Positions 9,181 through 19,700 of a DNA stretch of 61,353 nucleotides are shown here, in pieces. Origin of the DNA: Allorhodopirellula solitaria (GTDB lineage Bacteria; Planctomycetota; Planctomycetia; Pirellulales; Pirellulaceae); contig NZ_SJPK01000008.1 of the NCBI RefSeq assembly GCF_007859855.1, positions 62,311 through 123,663 on the forward strand, written 5' to 3'. The translations under genes were made by a program, and so were the position numbers. Within the stretch, counting starts at the first letter, position 1. Each line of letters opens with the position of its first letter. The notes beneath the pieces were generated by a model that saw only the letters and a program-made list of their open reading frames with translations, was not told the DNA's origin and did no database searches.

Positions 9181-10443
9181 GTGATGTTCCCAATTCTCCT
9201 CCTGGGTGACGCCCCACCGGCAGCCATCGTCGCCATCGGCGTCGCGATGTTTACGATCATCGTACTCGCCCTGGTGATGCTGATTTTGGCAGCCAAGAAA
9301 CAGCTCGTTTCCTCGGGCAAGATCAAAATCATGATCAACGACCAGAAAGAGATTTCCGTCCCTGCGGGCGGAAAACTTCTCGGCGCACTCGCCGATGCGG
9401 GGATCTTCGTATCGAGCGCCTGCGGCGGTGGTGGGACATGTGCCCAGTGCAAAGTCAAAGTCACCGAAGGTGGCGGCGATTTGCTGCCGACCGAAACCGG
9501 CCACATCACTAAGAAAGAGGCCGCCGAAGGTGAACGATTGAGCTGCCAAGTCGCGGTGAAACAGGACATGGACGTCGAAGTGCCTGCCGAAGCCTTCGAG
9601 ACGAAGAAGTGGGAATGCACGGTCCGCAGCAACAATAACGTGGCGACGTTCATCAAGGAGTTCGTCCTCGAGCTGCCCGAAGGCGAGGAAGTCAACTTCA
9701 AAGCCGGTGGGTACATCCAAATCGAAGCACCACCGCACACGGTCCACTACAAGGACTTTGACATCGAAGATCGATTCCATCCTGACTGGGATCAATACAA
9801 GATTTGGCGGTACACCTCGAAGGTTGAGGAACCCGTCGTCCGCGCCTATTCGATGGCCAACTACCCAGGCGAAAAGGGCATTATCATGCTCAACGTCCGC
9901 GTGGCCTCGCCGCCGCCGCGGGCTCCCGAAGACACACCACCGGGCAAGATGAGTAGCTATATCTTCTCACTCAAACCCGGTGACAAGGCCACGATCAGTG
10001 GTCCCTATGGAGAATTCTTCGTCAAGGACAGCAAAGCCGAAATGGTCTACATCGGTGGTGGTGCTGGGATGGCTCCGCTGCGTAGCCATATCTTTGAACT
10101 CTTCAAGCGACAGAAAACCGACCGCAAGGTCAGCTACTGGTACGGCGGCCGCAGCATGCGTGAGCTGTTCTACGTCGACCACTTTCGCGAGATCGAGAAG
10201 GAGTTCCCGAACTTCAAGTTCAACATCGCCTTGTCCGAACCCGCCCCCGAAGACAACTGGAACGGCTACACCGGGTTCATTCACCAGGTCCTGTTGGAAA
10301 ACTATCTCAAGAATCACCCTGCTCCCGAAGACATCGAGTACTACATCTGCGGTCCCCCGATGATGAACGCGGCTGTGTTCAAGATGCTTGATGACCTCGG
10401 TGTGGAGCCAGAAAACATCGCCTACGACGACTTTGGTGGCTGA
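9181..10443 (+). CDS. nqrF: Na+-translocating NADH:quinone reductase subunit F
   Basis: NqrF takes electrons from NADH through FAD to a [2Fe-2S] centre. After one N-terminal membrane helix (about residues 2-32), a ferredoxin domain shows C81-x5-C87-x2-C90 and C122 as cluster ligands. A ferredoxin-reductase module follows, with the FAD motif RAYSMANYP, the NADH-binding [13 protein letters not shown] and the C-terminal [10 protein letters not shown] and YDDFGG. Two starts are possible, GTG at 9181 or ATG at 9184, differing by one residue. The stop codon overlaps the apbE start by one base. Confidence 0.96.
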   Translation: MMFPILLLGDAPPAAIVAIGVAMFTIIVLALVMLILAAKKQLVSSGKIKIMINDQKEISVPAGGKLLGALADAGIFVSSACGGGGTCAQCKVKVTEGGGDLLPTETGHITKKEAAEGERLSCQVAVKQDMDVEVPAEAFETKKWECTVRSNNNVATFIKEFVLELPEGEEVNFKAGGYIQIEAPPHTVHYKDFDIEDRFHPDWDQYKIWRYTSKVEEPVVRAYSMANYPGEKGIIMLNVRVASPPPRAPEDTPPGKMSSYIFSLKPGDKATISGPYGEFFVKDSKAEMVYIGGGAGMAPLRSHIFELFKRQKTDRKVSYWYGGRSMRELFYVDHFREIEKEFPNFKFNIALSEPAPEDNWNGYTGFIHQVLLENYLKNHPAPEDIEYYICGPPMMNAAVFKMLDDLGVEPENIAYDDFGG

Positions 10444-11903
10444 TGTTGATGATCCATTCCGATCGCATGACGCGACGAGGTTTTCGGCCCGTCGCGTTTT
10501 TTCTTGCCACCACAGCACTGATCCTGGCGCAGCCATGCTGGGCCGGACAATCTCAATCTCATTGGATGACGATTGCCAATGGGGCGTTCCCGTTAGGTGC
10601 TGCTGCCGTTGCCGCCCCCTCTCCGACGGGGGCTCTGATACAGTTTCGTGGCGGGACGATGGGGACGACGTATTCAGTCAAGGTTTCTCGACCGCCCGAG
10701 CGTGCGGATTGGCAATCAGAAGCGACCCTCGCCGTGGATGCAGAATTGCGCCGCGTCAACGACCAGATGTCGACTTATCTCCGCTCGAGCGAACTGAGTC
10801 GCTTCAACGATTCGGGGTCCACGGACTGGTTCGATGTCAGCGTCGAGACCGCATCGGTCGTGCAGTTCGCGTTGGATGTCGGCCAACGTTCGGGAGGCGC
10901 ATTCGATGTCACGGTCGGACCGCTGGTCGATCGATGGAGCTTCGGTCCCGGCGAGCGTAATCGGGACGTCCCGTCCGCAGAGGAGCTCGAGGCCATCGGC
11001 AGGCAGATCGGTCAATCTCATTTGTCCGTGCGGCTCGATCCGCCCGCGCTCAAGAAAGACATCCCGCAACTGCGGGTGGATCTGTCAGCGATCGCTAAGG
11101 GGCACGGCGTCGACCGCGTTGTCGACGTGCTCTCGCGTTTAGGAGCTCAGAACGTCTTCGTCGAGATCGGCGGTGAGGTACGTGTGACGGGCGAGAAACA
11201 GACACCGGACGGTCCTCAGCCTTGGCGGGTGGGGATTCAGAAACCGGACGCGATGAATAATGAGATCGTCGCCGCGTATCGGATCGAAGACGCGGCGATG
11301 GCGACCTCCGGCGACTATCGGAACTTCTTCGAATTCGAGGGAGAGCGGTACTCACATACAATCGATCCGGTGACGCTCCGTCCAGTCCGGCACAACCTCG
11401 CGTCGGTAACCGTAGTCGCATCATCGTGCATGGCGGCCGACGCCTGGGCGACTGCGTTGGACGTTGCCGGTCCTCAGCGAGCTGCCCAGCTCGCGTCCGA
11501 AAACGACTTGGACACTTTGCTGATCACGCGCCGTGACAACGGGCCCACGACCGACGGCACTCTCGACGAATCATTGGAGAATCAGATGAACTACATGGGA
11601 ACGGGAACTTTGGCGGCGATCGCCGATCGAATGCAAAACAGCGGCACGCTCGCTCAAAACGCGGCAGCCGACGGTGCCGGATTTTTTGAGCGAATGGGAC
11701 CGATCGCTCTGCTGACTGGAATCGGCTTCGCAGTTGTCTTGGCTGCGATGGCCGTGGGAGTGATCTTCGGCAGACGAGCCATCAGCGGTTCTTGCGGCGG
11801 ACTGAACGCGCGAACCGATGAGGATGGTGTGTCACGATGCTCGATGTGCAGCTCGCCATCGGAAGGTTGCGAAAAGCTACGCGAAAAGATCGAAAACCAA
11901 TGA
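10443..11903 (+). CDS. apbE: FAD:protein FMN transferase (ApbE) fused to an NqrM-like domain
   Basis: ApbE attaches FMN to threonines of NqrB and NqrC. After a signal-type N-terminus (residues about 10-36), the ApbE fold runs to about residue 375 with RGGTMGTTYSV, FDVTVGPLVDRWSFG, DLSAIAKGHGVDRV, ATSGDYRNFFEFEG and YSHTIDPVT. An unusual tail follows: a membrane helix at about 420-441, then GRRAISGSCGGLN and a Cys-rich end with C451, C466, C469 and C476. This closely resembles NqrM (DUF539), the small membrane protein needed for Na+-NQR iron-centre assembly (RKAIAGSCGGL followed by a CxC...C tail). The gene begins one base before the end of nqrF, so it is the last gene of the operon. At 486 aa it is longer than ordinary ApbE (about 330-350). 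Confidence 0.92.
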   Translation: MLMIHSDRMTRRGFRPVAFFLATTALILAQPCWAGQSQSHWMTIANGAFPLGAAAVAAPSPTGALIQFRGGTMGTTYSVKVSRPPERADWQSEATLAVDAELRRVNDQMSTYLRSSELSRFNDSGSTDWFDVSVETASVVQFALDVGQRSGGAFDVTVGPLVDRWSFGPGERNRDVPSAEELEAIGRQIGQSHLSVRLDPPALKKDIPQLRVDLSAIAKGHGVDRVVDVLSRLGAQNVFVEIGGEVRVTGEKQTPDGPQPWRVGIQKPDAMNNEIVAAYRIEDAAMATSGDYRNFFEFEGERYSHTIDPVTLRPVRHNLASVTVVASSCMAADAWATALDVAGPQRAAQLASENDLDTLLITRRDNGPTTDGTLDESLENQMNYMGTGTLAAIADRMQNSGTLAQNAAADGAGFFERMGPIALLTGIGFAVVLAAMAVGVIFGRRAISGSCGGLNARTDEDGVSRCSMCSSPSEGCEKLREKIENQ

Positions 11904-11910
11904 CACCCAC

Positions 11911-11967
11911 GTAGCATAGGCTTCTAGCCTGTGACGATGACTCAACACAGGCTAGAAGCCGATACTA
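11911..11967. terminator. Long palindrome between convergent genes
   Basis: GGCTTCTAGCCTGTG (11919-11933) and CACAGGCTAGAAGCC (11946-11960) form a perfect 15-bp stem, with GTAG/CTAC at the outer edges. It sits 7 bases after the nqr/apbE operon and 8 bases after the stop of the convergent DUF420 gene, so it may serve as a bidirectional terminator. It also looks like a member of a dispersed palindromic repeat family; compare 12497-12554. Confidence 0.6.
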
Positions 11968-11974
11968 CTATCGG

Positions 11975-12427
11975 TCAGGCGTACAACTGATACAGCATGA
12001 GGTACACGAGCACGCCGGTGACCGACACGTACATCCAGATCGGGAAGGCGTAGCGAACCCATTTCTTATGCGCCACGATGCGACCATTCTTGGCGAGATA
12101 GATGGCCCGAATGGCTAAGAACGGCACTGCCATGGCCAGCAGAATATGTGGGATCAGGATTGAGAAGTAGGTGATCCGGGCACCTTGCGGAGCGTCTTTG
12201 GGAAACGGTCGATTCCATTGGCCCGTGGCTTCGAAAAGCGCTAGCTTGTGAAACAAGTAAAAGACCAGAAAGATGACGCTGACTGAGAATGCGTTCAGCA
12301 TCAGCTTCTTGTGCTTCTTCGCACGCCCCTGCTTGATATTCCATAGCCCCAACGCCAATAACACCGTGGCGAGGACATTGAGAGCCGCATTGAGGTGCGG
12401 CAGGTGATTAGCGAGAGCGGTCCACAT
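11975..12427 (-). CDS. DUF420 membrane protein
   Basis: A 150-aa protein with four or five hydrophobic segments and the DUF420 pattern: NVLATVLLALGLWNIKQGRAKKHKKLMLNAF, an H-bearing helix (FYLFHKLALFE), and HKKWVRYAFPIWMYVSVTGVLVYLMLY at the end. DUF420 proteins are often found near cytochrome oxidase genes and the CtaM branch is tied to oxidase maturation; no oxidase gene is visible here. Conserved histidines in the helices (HILLA, AHKKW) suggest haem or metal contact, which is inference. The ATG at 12427 (MWTALANHLPHLN) is used because upstream in-frame codons lie in a palindromic repeat. Confidence 0.85.
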   Translation of the reverse strand: MWTALANHLPHLNAALNVLATVLLALGLWNIKQGRAKKHKKLMLNAFSVSVIFLVFYLFHKLALFEATGQWNRPFPKDAPQGARITYFSILIPHILLAMAVPFLAIRAIYLAKNGRIVAHKKWVRYAFPIWMYVSVTGVLVYLMLYQLYA

Positions 12428-12496
12428 AGTCAATTCTGGAATGTCGGGGCGGGCGAAACAGGCGTGCCGATGCCCATAGGGTACCGACTTCTTGCA

Positions 12497-12554
12497 GTAG
12501 CGTAAGCTTCCAGCTTGCGATTTTGGCCGACCGCGAGCTGGAAGCTTACGCCAC
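12497..12554. repeat. Palindromic intergenic repeat
   Basis: The arms GTAGCGTAAGCTTCCAGCT (from 12497) and AGCTGGAAGCTTACGCCAC (to 12554) are complementary apart from one or two bases, with a loop of about 12 bases. The arm layout (GTAG, then G-C-TTC-AGC-TG) resembles the hairpin at 11911-11967, so the two probably belong to one repeat class. It lies between two genes of the same direction. Confidence 0.6.
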
Positions 12555-12628
12555 TTTTTGTTCTCGTGTTCTCGAACGGATTCCCGAACCAATTACGGCC
12601 GGCATCCCCGTGCCGCCAGCCTTCGAAC

Positions 12629-13798
12629 TCAAGATTCGACGATTTCTGCCAAGGCATCGGCCAGGCGGTCGATCTCGTCGAGCGTCGTACTTGGCCCGCA
12701 ACTGATTCGCAGCGTTCCCGACTCTCGAGTGCCGAGGCAATCGTGGAGCTCGGCGGCGCAGTGATAGCCGGAGCGGACCTCGATACCGAATTCTGCATCG
12801 AGAATCGCAGCGGCTTCGGCGCACGAGAGCATCGCGCCGAACTCGATACTCGCGATCGGCAGGACGCCTTGCCCACCCACGATGTGGACGCCATCGATTT
12901 CGCTCAGCCGGTTGTGCAGCCTCGTGGTCAGGGCATGCCAGGTTTCGGGGGCGGTGGGTTGACGATCGAGAGCTGCATCCCAACCGGCCAGAGCCGCAAT
13001 ATTCATGCTGCCGGGCTCGAGTCGGCCTGGCATCGACGCGGGCATGCGGTCGGCGAGTCCATCGTGACCGCTGCCGCCTTGGATCGTCGGCTCGATCCGC
13101 TCGTGCAGGCTCGGGTGGAGATACAACATCGCGATACCGAGCGGTCCGCCACTGCCCTTGTGTGCCGGGGCCGCGAGCACATGCGCGCCCATCGAGGCAA
13201 CGTTGATCGGCAGCGAACCGAAGGTTTGCGCCGCGTCGCACAATAATAAAATCGAATCGGCGCTGGACCGCGACGCATTGATCAACGCGATCCGGCGTCC
13301 CACTTCGGCGACCGGGTACCGGATCCCGGTGACATTGGAGGCATCCGTTAGGGCAACCATCCGTGTTCGGGCGTTGATTGCTCCGACAATGGTATCGGCA
13401 TCGAGCGAACCATCTTTTTCGCAGCGGATGATTTCGAGTTCGGTACCACTGCGACGTGTGGCTTGCCTGAGCGGACGCAGGACAGAGTTATGCTCTGCCG
13501 ATGAAGCGATCACATGATGTTGCGAGCCGGCGGTGGCGGGCATCAAGCCATGGATTGCGGCGTTGAGCGCTGCGGTGCAACCGCTGTGAAAACTCACGCA
13601 CTGCCTCCCTTCCGCCCCGATCAGCTCCGCCAAGCGGCCTCGCACCCGTTCCCGGATCGTCGCAGCCTGGCGAGCCGAAGCGTAGTTGCCCCGTGACGAA
13701 TTGGCACCACAATCACGCATGAACTCCGTCATGGCGTCAATCACGCCAGCCGCTTTGGGCCAGCTCGTGGAGGCATGATCGAGATAGATTCGCGTCAC
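12629..13798 (-). CDS. Cysteine desulfurase-like class V aminotransferase
   Basis: A PLP-dependent enzyme of 389 aa that would take sulfur from cysteine for Fe-S cluster or thiolation use. Family features from the GTG start at 13798: YLDHASTSWPK (5-15), SSAEHNSVLRPL near 105 with the cofactor-stacking His, CDAAQTFG near 190, the PLP lysine K214 in APAHKGSGGP, and the catalytic-loop cysteine C347 in VRSGYHCAAELHD, followed by the terminal LRISCGPSTTLDEID. The GTG is preferred because YLDHAS begins almost every family member and because it makes a 4-base GTGA overlap with the giant gene upstream. No Suf or Isc partner is in the window, so its role is open. Confidence 0.85.
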   Translation of the reverse strand: MTRIYLDHASTSWPKAAGVIDAMTEFMRDCGANSSRGNYASARQAATIRERVRGRLAELIGAEGRQCVSFHSGCTAALNAAIHGLMPATAGSQHHVIASSAEHNSVLRPLRQATRRSGTELEIIRCEKDGSLDADTIVGAINARTRMVALTDASNVTGIRYPVAEVGRRIALINASRSSADSILLLCDAAQTFGSLPINVASMGAHVLAAPAHKGSGGPLGIAMLYLHPSLHERIEPTIQGGSGHDGLADRMPASMPGRLEPGSMNIAALAGWDAALDRQPTAPETWHALTTRLHNRLSEIDGVHIVGGQGVLPIASIEFGAMLSCAEAAAILDAEFGIEVRSGYHCAAELHDCLGTRESGTLRISCGPSTTLDEIDRLADALAEIVES

Positions 13799-16700
13799 GA
13801 TTGAGAGTTTTTCCGCGATGAGAGATTCCACTGCGAGGCAATCCAGTGTTTCGTATGACTCGCACTCAAAACCAGTGCGACGGCAAGCAGGCCGAGTGCC
13901 ATCGGCAGCGGAATGAGCACCAAGCCGATGATACTCAATACTACTAACCACAGCGATGGGTTGAGCGTGACGGAGCGCCATGTGGTTGGCGTCTTCGCGT
14001 TGCGGTCGGCCGTTTGGGCCGGTTTCCGACGCGGGAATAGGGCCACGATCATCAGCAGGCTCGCGACGATAAAAAACAGCCCGCTCCTCAGGACCAATTG
14101 ACGCGTCTGCTCGCTGACCGGCAGACGCTGCGCCGCCAAGGCTTGAATCGGCAACCTCGGTTTGCTCCACGTGAAGGTCCATCGATCGGTGTATCCCGGC
14201 GGCTTGGTGATCGCAAGATAGTCCGACCAGGTTGCCGAAGCATCGCCACTGATAAACGAATCATCAGGGAAATAACGGCTCTCTTGGGTGACAATAAAAT
14301 CGTCCATCTCCTCCCAACTGAGTAGATCGCCGGGAGGGATTCCCCCTGCAGTTTGGGATTCCGATGGACCTGTATCTTCGCGACTCGGCGGATCCGGGTC
14401 ACCAATCTGCCGGCCCGCCGACTGACAGAGCATCTGATAGCGTGCGATCCATGGTTTTAACCACACCGCTACCTCATCGTCGCGCCGATCGGCGAGTGAG
14501 TCCGACGTGGCACCGATCGCCTTGACGACATTGGACGCCAACCACGCGATGCGTTTATCGGGATCAAGTGGCGATGAAATTAACGCGGTTGCCTGTGGGT
14601 CGTTGTGGAATACGACGACCGAGGACGGATGGCCACGATCCCCACCGATGATCTGGTCGATTGAACGATCCGAGAGTGTACTGGTCGTTGGAAGTTGGCA
14701 CCAATTCACGCTGGCCCGAGCCGCATCGGAACTCAATCCGACGAGAGACGGCAACAACACGTCGCGGGAATCACGGCGGACCGAAACAAGCACCTCGACA
14801 GTCTGGCTGAGCCGGCTCAAAGGCAGTGACACCTCCCAGAGGGACACTTCCCTGTCGCCAGCACCCGATTCCGCGTCCTCCGAATCACTCGACACCCGCC
14901 GTAGATCCGCTTGCCGACTCGCTGCCCAAACGCCCTGCAACTCGACGGCCGAATCAACCGCCAACCGCAACGATGGCTGGTCACCGGGCAGCACATCGAA
15001 TCGGCTGACCAGCAAGAGGTTTTCGTCCGTGGGTCGAGCCAATACACAGTGATCGGCGTGCAGCAGGCGGGCGATTCGGTCGGTCCGCGGCAACGTCTCC
15101 AAATCGATCGACCACCGAGGGCTGGTGACCGCATACACAGACAACTCCGCATCGGAGGCTTGCTCGTTCGCCTTCTTCGAGGCTGCCGAATCCGTATCGG
15201 GCAAGGGCTGGATTCTCCATCGTGGTTTCTCAATGGGCCCAGCAAAGTTACTGCGCCACCGCACCTGTTCGTTGGTCAAACGCGTCGGGACCACGACATC
15301 AATTCGATGCCGATCCGCATCCATCACTCTCAATTCAGGAACACTCACACGCGTCACCTCACTGACGGCCAAACGGCTGACGAGCCGGAAGGCGCGGGTG
15401 TACTCGAACGAGGAACCTCCTGCCGGATCGCTCGCGGACTTCTCCGCCTGGGAGTCACCGCCGGCGGGTGGTGATTGGGAACCGCCGGTTGACCGACCGG
15501 CCGGGCCGCGGCGAAGTTGCAGTCGCAACACCTGCATCGCAGGATCCAGGGTGGGTTGCCGTGAGGACACGCAGTGCGGTTCGATCCGTAACGATTCGCA
15601 CCACCGCGTCGGCAGGGCGATATCGACATAATCGGGGCAATAATCGCTCGTGATCAAGCAATCCGTTTGAGCCGTCCAACGGCCCTCCTCCCATCGCAGT
15701 GTGATCCGCGAATCCATGTCGAAAGGTTGATCGTTCTTGCCCGTGCGGAACCGTGCCGCTGCGAAGGCATCGAGAACCGAGCCGTCGGCTTGAAATCGGT
15801 CGACCAGAATCTCGCCGTCGGCGAGCAAGGAAGCAGCATCGGAGACCCCTGAATCCATTCGTGGGCTGGGCACCGCATGCACCCAGTTGACCACCGTATC
15901 GACGTGTCGTGTGATTTGCAGCTCGTGGCTCTGCTGCCTGCTCGCGGCGGCTCGGATCTCGCTGGCCTGTCGGTCCGCCTGCGGGCCGGCGTTCTCACTT
16001 GCCGCCTGAAAAGTATCGCTGGCGATCTTGCTAATCGTCATCAGCCCCAGCTCGTTTGGATCGGAACCACCGCGATGGGGCACGATCGCATCGACCGAGA
16101 TCTGGAACGAACTCTGATCGCTGGTTAGGTACAGAGTGGTCACCCCATCGATTCTCGACACTGTCCAGGGAGGCAAAGCGACATCCGCGGGCGGCACGTC
16201 TGACTCCGGGTCACCATCGGTTGTTGTGGATAGACCGTCATCGTCACCGCCATCGGTCGCGCGGGACAATGCCTTTGACAAGAAAGTGCGAGGCGAGATC
16301 GGTGATTCGCCCTCTGCCTCGTAGCTCCAATCGAGCAACTCGGCACGTTGGGGAAGCCGCACCCGATAGCGACTCGAACCAACGGTAGACGACGGGGTCG
16401 ATGACATCACTTTGGCTGCCACCACGCGTCCGCGGGAGACGTTTTCCGGGTCATTCACCTGTACGGAGAATCGGACATGCTGAGTATCGTTTTGGACGGA
16501 AATGTCGTGACGGGTCGACACTTCCCATTGAGGAGCGTCACGTTGCCGGAGTATCCACTGACCGACGCGTCCGACCGCCGCACGGTCGACAGTGCTCAGG
16601 TACCCCGTCCAACTGGCATAGAATTGTTCCACCGGGAGTGGTTCGAGCTCACTCATTGTCGACCAATCCGGTTGCACATCATCGGCAAAAGTCCAGGCGA

Positions 16701-19700
16701 CCCACGGCGCAGGGAAGGACGTTGCGTTCCGTTCGTCCGGTTCCGCCGCAGACATCGATGAGACGGTGTCCTCCTCCGGGGACACGGCCTCCGAGCCCGC
16801 TGCTGGAGACTGCTCTGGGGCTCCGCCATCGAGCCGGTGGCCAGGCTCCATCGCGATTTTCGGCATGCCAATCTGCCAGGCTCCGTGTTGTGGCGTCGCG
16901 AGGGTCCAAGCCAATCGGATCGGTCGTGCAGGCGTCGTCAATGACATGAAACGCACTGTCTGAGATGAGGCTGTGGAGCTAGTGTCACGTGACAGACACG
17001 TCCACTGCGTCCCCACGACGTCGCATGAGTCGACCGGCCCCCGAGCCAACTGGGACTCGGTGGGCCGCCATTCAGCTCGGTTGCCCTTGGCATCAATCGC
17101 GAGCACTGCGGGCGCCGACGTCGTGATCGCAACAACGACTTCCGGTGGCAGCGTCTGGAGACATTCGAGCTCACACTCGATCACTGTCTTCCCGCTTTCC
17201 GAATGGATCCAGAACCGTTGCTGCCACTGCGAGGCATCCTGCCATGGCAAGCGAGGGACATCCCTCGACGCCAAATTGCGAGTCCCCTCATCGCCAGCGT
17301 TCTCTGCCGGCACGCGTAGTTCCTCCACTGACGCCCTAGCAGAACTCGGGATCTGAAAACGCAAGCTCAACTGACGTTGCGAGCCGAGCAACATCACCGT
17401 GCTCTGACGCTCGCCGCCTTCATCGATTGTCCTGACTGATCCTAAGGGATCTGTCGGCGGCGATGATTCGTCTTCTCGCTGAGACTCCCAATCAACAAAC
17501 CAACTCGTCGTCGGCGTCAACAACATCACATTCTCAACGGCGTCGTTCGCCCGCACGACAAGATCTGCTGCGGGAAGCGAAGGAAGGTCGCAAGCAACTC
17601 TCACCCAGGGATCCTGCCATTGCAACTCACAGTTCAGTGAAATCGTGAGCTCCATGATTTCAGGATCACGGCCGAGCATCGGGATCTCAACCCACGCCCA
17701 TCCATCTCGCTCACCGCCCCAGCGGATTGTCACGGGAACGCCAATCGTATTGACCTGCATCACGTTGTCGATTTGGTCGAAACGATAAGGCAATCGAATT
17801 CGACGGATATTCGGCGGGAGCGTCAGCTTCAATCTCGCCTGCAGCTTCGCGGCGCCACTCTGACTGAGTATTTCATCGCTCACGATGGCATCGTCAGTTG
17901 ACGAATCAGGTTGTTGACTTTGGTTCAACGAACGATTCTCAAAGCCATTGCTTTCAAAGAAATCACCCGCCCCCAAAATCGAACGACTGTTCTCCAAGGG
18001 TGACTTCAGATGCAACTCGTAGGACACACGGTCGATCATCGGGTTCTGCCAGGACAAGCGGTCGCTGCGGAAGAACAGATCGTTATAGAAGGATTCAGGA
18101 ATGTAGATCTTATTGCCGAGGATCTCCCCGTCGCCCTGCAGAGGCACCAAGACGTCAATAGTCGGCGCCGACTTATCATCTTCGCTGTCATTGACCACCC
18201 GCCCCGCAGACGACAATTCGCTCGTCGCCGTTGCTTCGACGCTCTGTCCAGCCAATCGATTCGTCGTGGCAGCGGACCCGGCAAACGTCAACGCAAATAC
18301 AATCCAACCCACGAGCGGTGAGACGCCCGAGAGTCTGGATTCAGACGGGTCTTTCAACGACTGCGCCGCTCGTGCCTCAGAGTCTTTTCGGCCACCCTCA
18401 TCGTCACGATGCCAAACCGCTGTGGTGAGCTGGATGGCAGCGAGCGTCAACGGCAGCGCCACGAAGGTCAGCAATGCCATCGCGGCGGCCGGCCAAAGCG
18501 CCACGGCGACTGCTGTCAGTAGAATTCCTGCGACGACAACACGGAGGCTGCGCCGCCCCACTAAACAGGCCAAAGCGAGCAACAGAAAGGCAGCCACCCA
18601 CCCGATCCCCGTCACCAATCCCGTCGGCAATAAGAGCGGCGAGGCGGCGGGGTACCAAGGGCGGGCAAAGCCAGGCAAGTGAAAAGCTCGCGTCCCCGTG
18701 GAAGCGAGGAGTTGATTGCGGCGATCAACCGCTAACTGATCCAACTCGATCAGGGGAAATTGATACCATCGATACCAACGGTTCAGCGGCGTTTCCGAAA
18801 CCCAGTTGGCTTCGATCCGAACCCAACGCGGTGCAGACGAAGTTTGCAGGGATTCGGATTCCTCGGCGTCCGAGCGCCGAGGTTCTGAACGGCTCGATCC
18901 GGGCGTTCTTGCCAGCGAATCGGCCGATGGCGATTTCGCCGCTGCAACGGTGGCAGGCGTAGGAATCACCACACCATACCCAGGAATGACTCGAGGTGTG
19001 ATCAATACACCATCACAGCGAAGATCGACCAAATGCAACGAGGGAGGAAACGTCAAAAGCATCTCAGTGCGAGATCGCGCCAAACAGGTTAAACGCAAAG
19101 TATCGGTACCCGATACCGACGCCTCAGCCGTCAGGTGCTCACCCACGATCAATCCCAACGGCGTCGGGTGGGCCCGTGGCCGGACCTCTACCCAGGGTTG
19201 GTCATTGGGGGAATACCGATAACGTGTCGTCGTTGTGAAAGAGGAATCACGCCCGCCATCACGTGACGCTGTTGCGTCCGTGCCCGTACGATCATGGAAG
19301 CTCGAGTCCACCATCGGCACCCCTTTGAGTGTCTCGGGGTGTCGATGGAGTTGCAGTGACGAATCGATCCAGATTTCTGCTGATTGTGACGCCGCGTCGG
19401 GCACGTTGGGCAACCCAATGGCAAACTTCCGTCCTGTCTCTGCCCTGAGTCGACGTCGCCCCAGTAAGAGGGACTGATTGGTAAATTGAGGCGGCAAAGC
19501 AATCTGCACCTCCCAGTCACCGGAATTTTCAACGAAGTGTCGAGTCACGGCATGTTGAGCCAGAGGTGTTTCGGCTTGCCCGGGTTGCAGTTGCACATAC
19601 CACTGCAGCGACTGCCAAGGAGGCGTAGCTGCTCCCGTCGGACTGGATTCCGCCGGTGCATCCTCCGGCGCCCCTGTCGTGCTTCGCTCGCTGGAGAGAG

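Noticed and set aside
9926-10536. Minus-strand frame over nqrF
   Set aside because: nqrF is certain from its cluster and flavin motifs; the antisense frame is a shadow.
18113-18682. Long plus-strand frames inside the giant genes (also around 21906-22733 and 26180-26803)
   Set aside because: They are Arg/Pro/Ser-rich mirrors of the giant coding frames, with no ribosome site or family motif.
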